Source: Micromonospora sp. MA102
GTDB taxonomy: Bacteria > Actinomycetota > Actinomycetes > Mycobacteriales > Micromonosporaceae
DNA length: 64,000 nucleotides
Assembly: GCF_025460765.1 (NCBI RefSeq)
Contig: NZ_JAMWEG010000002.1
Coordinates: 124,001 to 188,000 of the forward strand
Direction: 5' to 3'
Below the pieces are notes generated by a model that saw only the letters and a program-made list of their open reading frames with translations, was not told the origin of the DNA and ran no database searches. The translations under genes and the position numbers were made by a program. This document shows positions 59,560 through 64,000 of the stretch, in pieces. The first letter of the stretch is position 1, and every line of letters starts with the position of its first letter.

Positions 59560-60366
59560 ATGACCGTCACCGCCTCGTCCGCCACCACCACGCCCGACCG
59601 GGCCGGGACCCGCCGACCCCCCGCCCTGGGCGGCTTCTCCGCCCCCGTGCTCGCCATCGAGATCCGCCGGGTGCTGCGCAACCGCCGCACACTGGTGTTC
59701 ATCCTGGTCATGCCGGCGGTGTTCTTCCTGCTCTTCGGCCTGCCGCAGAAGGGGCAGAACCTCGACAACGGCCTGCCCGTCACGGCCTGGATCATGATCA
59801 GCCTGGCCGTCTACGCGGCCATGGTCGCCACCACCAGCGCCGGCGCGGCGGTCGCCACCGAGCGGGCGCTCGGCTGGAGCCGGCAGCTGCGGCTCACCCC
59901 GCTGCGCCCGGCCGCGTACGTGGCCCTGAAGGTGGCCACCGCCATGGTGCTCGGCCTGTTCGGCGTGCTTGTCGAGTTCGCCGTGGGCGCCGCCTCCGGG
60001 GTGCGGTTGCCGGCACACGTCTGGATCGAGTCCGGCCTGACCGCCTGGATCGGCTCGCTGGTCTTCGCCGCCCTGGGCCTCTTCGTCGGCTACCTCGCCC
60101 CGGCCGAGAACGTCATGCAGTTCATGGGCCCGGCGCTGGCCATCCTGGCCATGTTCGGCGGGCTGTTCGTCCCACTTGAGATCCTGCCCCACGCCATGCA
60201 GCAGATCGCCAAGTTCACCCCGGTGTACGGGGTCGGCGAGCTGGCCCGGTCGCCGCTGACCGGGGCCGGTGTGGACTGGGCGGCCGTCGGCAACGTGGTC
60301 GCCTGGACCGCCTTCTTCGGCCTCGGCGCGGCCCGGCTGTTCCGCCGCGACACCACCCGCGTCTGA
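59560..60366 (+). CDS. ABC-2 exporter permease
   Basis: A 268-residue membrane protein with six TMs: LVFILVMPAVFFLLFGLP, ALGWSRQLRLTPLRPAAYVALKVATAMVLGL, and AILAMFGGLFVPLEILPHAMQQIAKFTPVYGVGELAR (the P-E-LP-------TP----- signature). 30 bases after the ATPase, so one operon. Membrane half of the exporter. Confidence 0.92.
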   Translation: MTVTASSATTTPDRAGTRRPPALGGFSAPVLAIEIRRVLRNRRTLVFILVMPAVFFLLFGLPQKGQNLDNGLPVTAWIMISLAVYAAMVATTSAGAAVATERALGWSRQLRLTPLRPAAYVALKVATAMVLGLFGVLVEFAVGAASGVRLPAHVWIESGLTAWIGSLVFAALGLFVGYLAPAENVMQFMGPALAILAMFGGLFVPLEILPHAMQQIAKFTPVYGVGELARSPLTGAGVDWAAVGNVVAWTAFFGLGAARLFRRDTTRV

Positions 60367-60387
60367 CGCGCGGCGGCGGAGGCTAGC

Positions 60388-61542
60388 GTGTTCACCGTGG
60401 GCCTGCCGCGCCAGCCGAGCCAGCCGATGAGCCGCCGTTGGCGGATCACCGGCTGGCTCCTGGCCGCGGTCTGGCTGTTCTTCCTCAACATCCCGCTGCT
60501 CACCGCCCTGCATCAACCCGAAATGTGGCGCCGGGTGCTGGGCGCGGTCACCCTGGTCGCCTTCGGCGTGCTCTACGTCTGGGTGTTCGAGTGGGCGCGC
60601 GGCCGGCGGCAGGCGCACCGGAACATCCCGCGCGGTCGGGCGTGGACGATCCTCGCGGCGCTGCTCGCGCTCGGCCTCGCGGGCATACCGGGCACCGAGG
60701 GGGACTGGCTGACCACACTGGTCTTCGTGGCCGCCGCGGCGGTGTTCCTGCTCCCGATATGGGAGTCCCTGGTGGTGGTCGTGCTGGCCGCGCTGACCCC
60801 GCCGGTCACGGCGGCGCTGGTGCCCGGCTGGGAGGCCGAGGGGACCGTGGTCTTCGCCGTCGTGCTCGCCTCGTTCGCCATGTTCGGGGTGAGCCGGCTC
60901 GCGCAGCGCAACGCCGAACTCCAGGGCGCCCAGCAGGAGATCCGCCGACTCGCGGTGACCGAGGAGCGGGCCCGCACGGCGCGGGACCTGCACGACATCC
61001 TCGGGCACTCGCTGACCGTGGTGGCGGTCAAGGCGGAGCTGGCCGGGCGGCTGCTGGAGCTGGACCCGGCCCGGGCGGCCACCGAGGTCGCCGACATCGA
61101 GCGGCTGGCCCGGCAGGCCCTGGCCGACGTGCGGGGCACCGTCGGGGCGTACCGCGGGGTGAACCTCGCGACGGAGCTGGCCGGCGCCCGCTCGGCGCTG
61201 GCCGCCGCGGGCGTCGCGGCGGACCTGCCGGAGACGGCGCCGGAGCTGCCGGCGGAGCGGGACGAGCTGTTCGGCTGGACGGTCCGCGAGGGGGTCACCA
61301 ACGTGGTCCGGCACAGCGGGGCACGGCGCTGCCAGATCCGGATCGACCCGACGGCCGTGGAGATCCGCGACGACGGCCGGGGGCCGGCCGGCGAGCCGGA
61401 CGCGGCCGGCCACGGCCTGGTCGGGCTCCGGGAGCGGGCCCGGCGGCTGGACGCCACGGTCACCGTCGGCCGCCCGCGCGACGGGCGCGGCTTCCTGCTC
61501 CGGGTGACGCTGCCCGACGACGGACAGGGGACGAGCGGATGA
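60388..61542 (+). CDS. DesK-like sensor histidine kinase
   Basis: A 384-residue kinase. Four to five TM helices in the first 165 residues sense the membrane. The dimerisation/phospho-acceptor box EERARTARDLHDILGHSLTVVAVKAELA (HisKA_3, His in DLHD) and ATPase domain with N box VREGVTNVVRHSGARRCQIRI and GLVGLRERARRLD follow. The set is complete, unlike the orphan at 18398. GTG 60388 has GGAGG five bases upstream. It overlaps the response regulator by four bases and likely controls the preceding exporter. Confidence 0.93.
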   Translation: MFTVGLPRQPSQPMSRRWRITGWLLAAVWLFFLNIPLLTALHQPEMWRRVLGAVTLVAFGVLYVWVFEWARGRRQAHRNIPRGRAWTILAALLALGLAGIPGTEGDWLTTLVFVAAAAVFLLPIWESLVVVVLAALTPPVTAALVPGWEAEGTVVFAVVLASFAMFGVSRLAQRNAELQGAQQEIRRLAVTEERARTARDLHDILGHSLTVVAVKAELAGRLLELDPARAATEVADIERLARQALADVRGTVGAYRGVNLATELAGARSALAAAGVAADLPETAPELPAERDELFGWTVREGVTNVVRHSGARRCQIRIDPTAVEIRDDGRGPAGEPDAAGHGLVGLRERARRLDATVTVGRPRDGRGFLLRVTLPDDGQGTSG

Positions 61543-62162
61543 CCGAGCCGATCCGGCTGCTGCTCGCGGACGACCAGGCGCTGGTCCGGGGCGCGCTCGC
61601 CGCGCTGCTCTCGCTGGAACCGGACCTGACCGTGGTGGCCGAGGTGGGCCGGGGCGACGAGGTGGTGCCGGAGGCGCTGCGTACCCGGCCGGACGTGGCC
61701 CTGCTGGACGTGGAGATGCCCGGCCTGGACGGGGTGGCGGCGGCCGCGGCCCTGCGGGCCGCGCTGCCCGGCTGCCGGGTGCTGGTGGTGACCACCTTCG
61801 GCCGGCCCGGCTACCTGCGCCGGGCCATGGAGGCGGGCGCGAACGGCTTCGTGGTCAAGGACACCCCGGCCCGGCAGCTCGCCGACGCGGTCCGCCGGGT
61901 GCACGCCGGGCTGCGGGTGGTCGACCCGACGCTCGCCGCGGAGACCCTGGCCACCGGGCCGAGCCCGCTCACCGACCGGGAGACCGAGGTGCTGCGCACC
62001 GCCCGCGGCGGCGGCACGGTGGCGGAGCTGGCGGCGACGCTGCACCTCTCCGAGGGGACGGTGCGCAACCACCTCTCCGCGGCGATCGGCAAGACCGGCG
62101 CCCGGAACCGGGCCGACGCGGTCCGGGTGGCCGAGGAGAACGGCTGGCTGCTCGGCGACTGA
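61539..62162 (+). CDS. DesR/NarL-like response regulator
   Basis: A 207-residue protein with receiver domain (LLLADDQALVRGALAALL, phospho-acceptor D in VALLDVEMPGLDG, VTTFGRPGYLRRAMEAGANGFVVKD) and LuxR-type HTH (LTDRETEVLRTARGGGTVAELAATLHLSEGTVRNHLSAAIGKTGARNRADAV). Partner of the kinase upstream. Expected to activate the 58.6-60.4 kb exporter operon or membrane-lipid genes. Confidence 0.94.
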   Translation: MTEPIRLLLADDQALVRGALAALLSLEPDLTVVAEVGRGDEVVPEALRTRPDVALLDVEMPGLDGVAAAAALRAALPGCRVLVVTTFGRPGYLRRAMEAGANGFVVKDTPARQLADAVRRVHAGLRVVDPTLAAETLATGPSPLTDRETEVLRTARGGGTVAELAATLHLSEGTVRNHLSAAIGKTGARNRADAVRVAEENGWLLGD

Positions 62163-62168
62163 GCCGGC

Positions 62169-63083
62169 TCAGGCGGTGGCCGGCGGGGCGGGGAGCTCAT
62201 CCACCACCACGACCGGGGTGCCGGGGCGCAGCTCCGCGAGGAGTTGCCGCTGGCCGCTGCGGGTGAGCCGGATGCAGCCGTTGGTGACGTTCTTCCCGAG
62301 CGTCGCGTCGGTGTACCAGCTGTGCAGTCCGATGTGCGCGCCGCGCAGCCCGGTGGGCACCGCGTCCGGGTCGTCGGGGATCGCGCCGAGGGCGAAGATG
62401 TCCACCCCGCCGTAGACGTCCTGCGGGGGCGGGGTGCGGCCCAGCACGAAGGTGCGGCCGAGCGGGGTGAGCTGGCCGGCCATGCCGAGGCTCACCTCCC
62501 AGGAGCGCACGGCGCGGCCGTCCCGGTACCAGGTGAGCCGGTGCGGGCGGCGTTCCACCACGACCTGGTCGCGCAGCGCCACGATGCTCCAGCCGCCGGC
62601 CGGCAGCCAGGCGATCCGCCGGTTGGCCGAGGGAAGCAGGACGGCGGTCCAGCCCACCCGCCGCTCGACGATCGGCATGGTCAGCTCGACGCCGCTGATG
62701 GTGGGGGCGAGGAAGGCCAGTGGCCGGCCGCCCGGCGCGTCGTAGGCAGCCACCTCGCGGGTCGGCGTGACACCCTCGGCCAGCGGGCGGGTGTCGGCCG
62801 GACCGGCGTCGGCCGGGAACCCGCCGGGCGCCGGGTCGTAGGTGACCACCGGCAGGTCGTCCGGTGCGGGTGCGGCGGCCGGCACCGACTCCTCGGGGGA
62901 GGGGCTCGGCTCGTCCGGGGCGGGCGGTACCGCCGCGGTGGGTGCGCCGGCGACCGGCGCCGGGGCCGGGCCCCCGGTGAGGCTCCGCCCGACCAGGAGC
63001 GCGGCCGCCAGCAGGACCGGTACGCCGATCGCGGCGAGCAGCCAGCCGAGCGTCCAGCGCGAGAACAATCGGTCAAACAGCAC
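62169..63083 (-). CDS. L,D-transpeptidase (YkuD family), membrane-anchored
   Basis: A 304-residue protein. An N-terminal TM (TLGWLLAAIGVPVLLAAALLVG) leads to a Pro/Ala-rich wall-spanning linker, and then the YkuD catalytic domain: RLTWYRDGRAVRSWEVSLGM, TPLGRTFVLG, and HIGLHSWYTDATLGKNVTNGCIRL with catalytic Cys and His. The usual SHGCIR reads TNGCIR here. It would form 3-3 cross-links in peptidoglycan. GTG 63083 lies seven bases after TACAGT, a leaderless start; TTG 63089 is possible. Confidence 0.88.
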   Translation of the reverse strand: MLFDRLFSRWTLGWLLAAIGVPVLLAAALLVGRSLTGGPAPAPVAGAPTAAVPPAPDEPSPSPEESVPAAAPAPDDLPVVTYDPAPGGFPADAGPADTRPLAEGVTPTREVAAYDAPGGRPLAFLAPTISGVELTMPIVERRVGWTAVLLPSANRRIAWLPAGGWSIVALRDQVVVERRPHRLTWYRDGRAVRSWEVSLGMAGQLTPLGRTFVLGRTPPPQDVYGGVDIFALGAIPDDPDAVPTGLRGAHIGLHSWYTDATLGKNVTNGCIRLTRSGQRQLLAELRPGTPVVVVDELPAPPATA

Positions 63084-63172
63084 GATCAATACTGTAAACG
63101 GGCAGGAGGCCCCCCGGGCCGCGAAACGGCGGCGCGGGGGGCTCCGGTTCGTGCGGGTGCCGGACGGCGAGG

Positions 63173-64000
63173 TCAGGACAGCTTCGCCCCGACGTGGATG
63201 GCGATCGCGTCGTGGGCGTTGACGGTGGCGGCGAACCAACCGTTGGCGTCCACGGTGATAACCGGGCCGCTGCACGAGCCGTTGCTGACGTCGCCGTGGA
63301 TGACGTCGCAGTAGCGGCCCGCCGGCAGGCCCGTGTAGTAGGAGCGGCCGCTGATCGCGGCGTCCTCGTCGTTGATGGTCAGGTAGCCCCTGCCGGCCCG
63401 GCTGAACGCGATGTGCTGCCAGCCGTTGTCGTACCAGTTGGCGACGGCGGCGCCCTGGGTGGCGTTGGCGAAGCCGACCATGTTGGCGATCACCCGCCAG
63501 CGGTGCTCGCACTCCCAGCCCGAGTAACAGGTGGTGTTCGACGTCCTGTTGCCGGCGTCCGAGGGCGGGCCCTGGTCCTTGTTGCTGAACGTGTAGCTCG
63601 ACATCACCGCCGGGGTGCCGTACCGCCAGGCGAGCATGAAGGCGTTCGCGAGGGCGTACTCGCCGCGGTCGCGGTAGGTCAGCACGCCGCCGTCGCGCTG
63701 GGTGTCGTGGTTGTCGGTGAAGACCACCGCGGAGCCGCCGGGCAGGTAGCCCCAGGACTCGCCGAAGTTCCTCAGGTACGCCAGCCGCTCGCTGTTGAAC
63801 ATCCGGGCCAGGTCCTTGCCGTACCGGAACTCGTGCACGTCGCCGTTGCCGGTGTACTCGGTCGGCTGGATCGGTTCGCCGGCGCCGTAGATGACCTCCT
63901 GCACCAGGTACGCCGAGCGGGACAGCTTCCCCCTGATCGCGGCGATGTCCGCGGCCGGCATGTGCTTGCTGGCGTCCAGCCGGAAGCCGTCGACCCCGAG
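63173..64000 (-). CDS. Secreted alpha-amylase (GH13), C-terminal part only
   Basis: The frame is open to the right edge. The first visible residues LGVDGFRLDASKHM are GH13 region II with the nucleophile Asp. QEVIYGAGEPIQPTEY contains the acid/base Glu (region III), and VVFTDNHDTQRDGG is region IV with the transition-state Asp. The C-terminal beta domain ends NAHDAIAIHVGAKLS with GRYCDVIHGDVSNGSCSG. This matches the animal/Streptomyces-type (GH13_32) alpha-amylase C-terminus. No starch-binding domain follows. The catalytic barrel's first half lies outside the window. Confidence 0.93.
   Translation of the reverse strand, partial: LGVDGFRLDASKHMPAADIAAIRGKLSRSAYLVQEVIYGAGEPIQPTEYTGNGDVHEFRYGKDLARMFNSERLAYLRNFGESWGYLPGGSAVVFTDNHDTQRDGGVLTYRDRGEYALANAFMLAWRYGTPAVMSSYTFSNKDQGPPSDAGNRTSNTTCYSGWECEHRWRVIANMVGFANATQGAAVANWYDNGWQHIAFSRAGRGYLTINDEDAAISGRSYYTGLPAGRYCDVIHGDVSNGSCSGPVITVDANGWFAATVNAHDAIAIHVGAKLS

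Overview
The window is high-GC actinomycete DNA. Helix-turn-helix/DUF5753 plus DUF397 pairs, leaderless starts, a Tat lipoprotein, an F420-type LLM oxidoreductase, a YtxH protein and Scr1-like regulators point to Micromonosporaceae, most likely Micromonospora. This is an inference from protein flavour; no 16S or marker gene is present.

Region 1 (1-3.8 kb) holds the end of a DUF5753 regulator with its DUF397 partner, two ABC-2 permeases without an ATPase, and a BrkB/YihY membrane protein. Region 2 (3.8-22.7 kb) is a carbohydrate-catabolism locus. It has a ROK regulator, a complete RbsA/RbsC/RbsB-type importer, a Gfo/Idh/MocA dehydrogenase, an eboA-like and TatD (eboB-like) pair, a polyprenyl diphosphate synthase, a secreted PQQ-type sugar dehydrogenase, a secreted ThuA/DUF1080 protein, two TIM-barrel isomerase/epimerase proteins and a second ROK regulator. 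Three promoters in it carry the same AT-rich imperfect palindrome, which suggests one regulon. The gene set fits oxidative (3-keto-sugar) glycoside breakdown.

Region 3 (22.7-27.3 kb) has a YtxH protein, tRNA-Asn, an MMPL transporter overlapping an FAD oxidoreductase, and a tRNA with CAT anticodon. Region 4 (27.26-37.02 kb) is a 9.7 kb integrated element bounded by a perfect 46-bp duplication of the tRNA 3' half. It encodes a tyrosine integrase, a helicase-like ATPase, repeat-rich noncoding DNA, several small unknown proteins and one HK97-type major capsid protein. I see no portal, terminase, tail, lysis or conjugation gene. It looks like a capsid-encoding phage satellite and is the most unusual object in the window.

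Region 5 (37-44.9 kb) is a decayed accessory island: a frameshifted remnant of a second integrase touching attR, two phosphotransferases, a Rox-type rifampicin monooxygenase preceded by a short leader ORF, hypothetical proteins and a broken DinB/DUF664 gene. Region 6 (45-64 kb) returns to ordinary chromosome: regulator/enzyme pairs (TetR/FAD monooxygenase, ArsR/SRPBCC, TetR/MFS), an alditol oxidase-Nudix operon, a site-2 protease, an ABC exporter followed by a DesK/DesR-like two-component system, an L,D-transpeptidase, and the C-terminal part of a secreted alpha-amylase running off the right edge.

Coordinates and start codons were chosen by reading frame, ribosome binding site, overlap and family length. 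Product calls rest on recognition of motifs and family sequences, not on a search.
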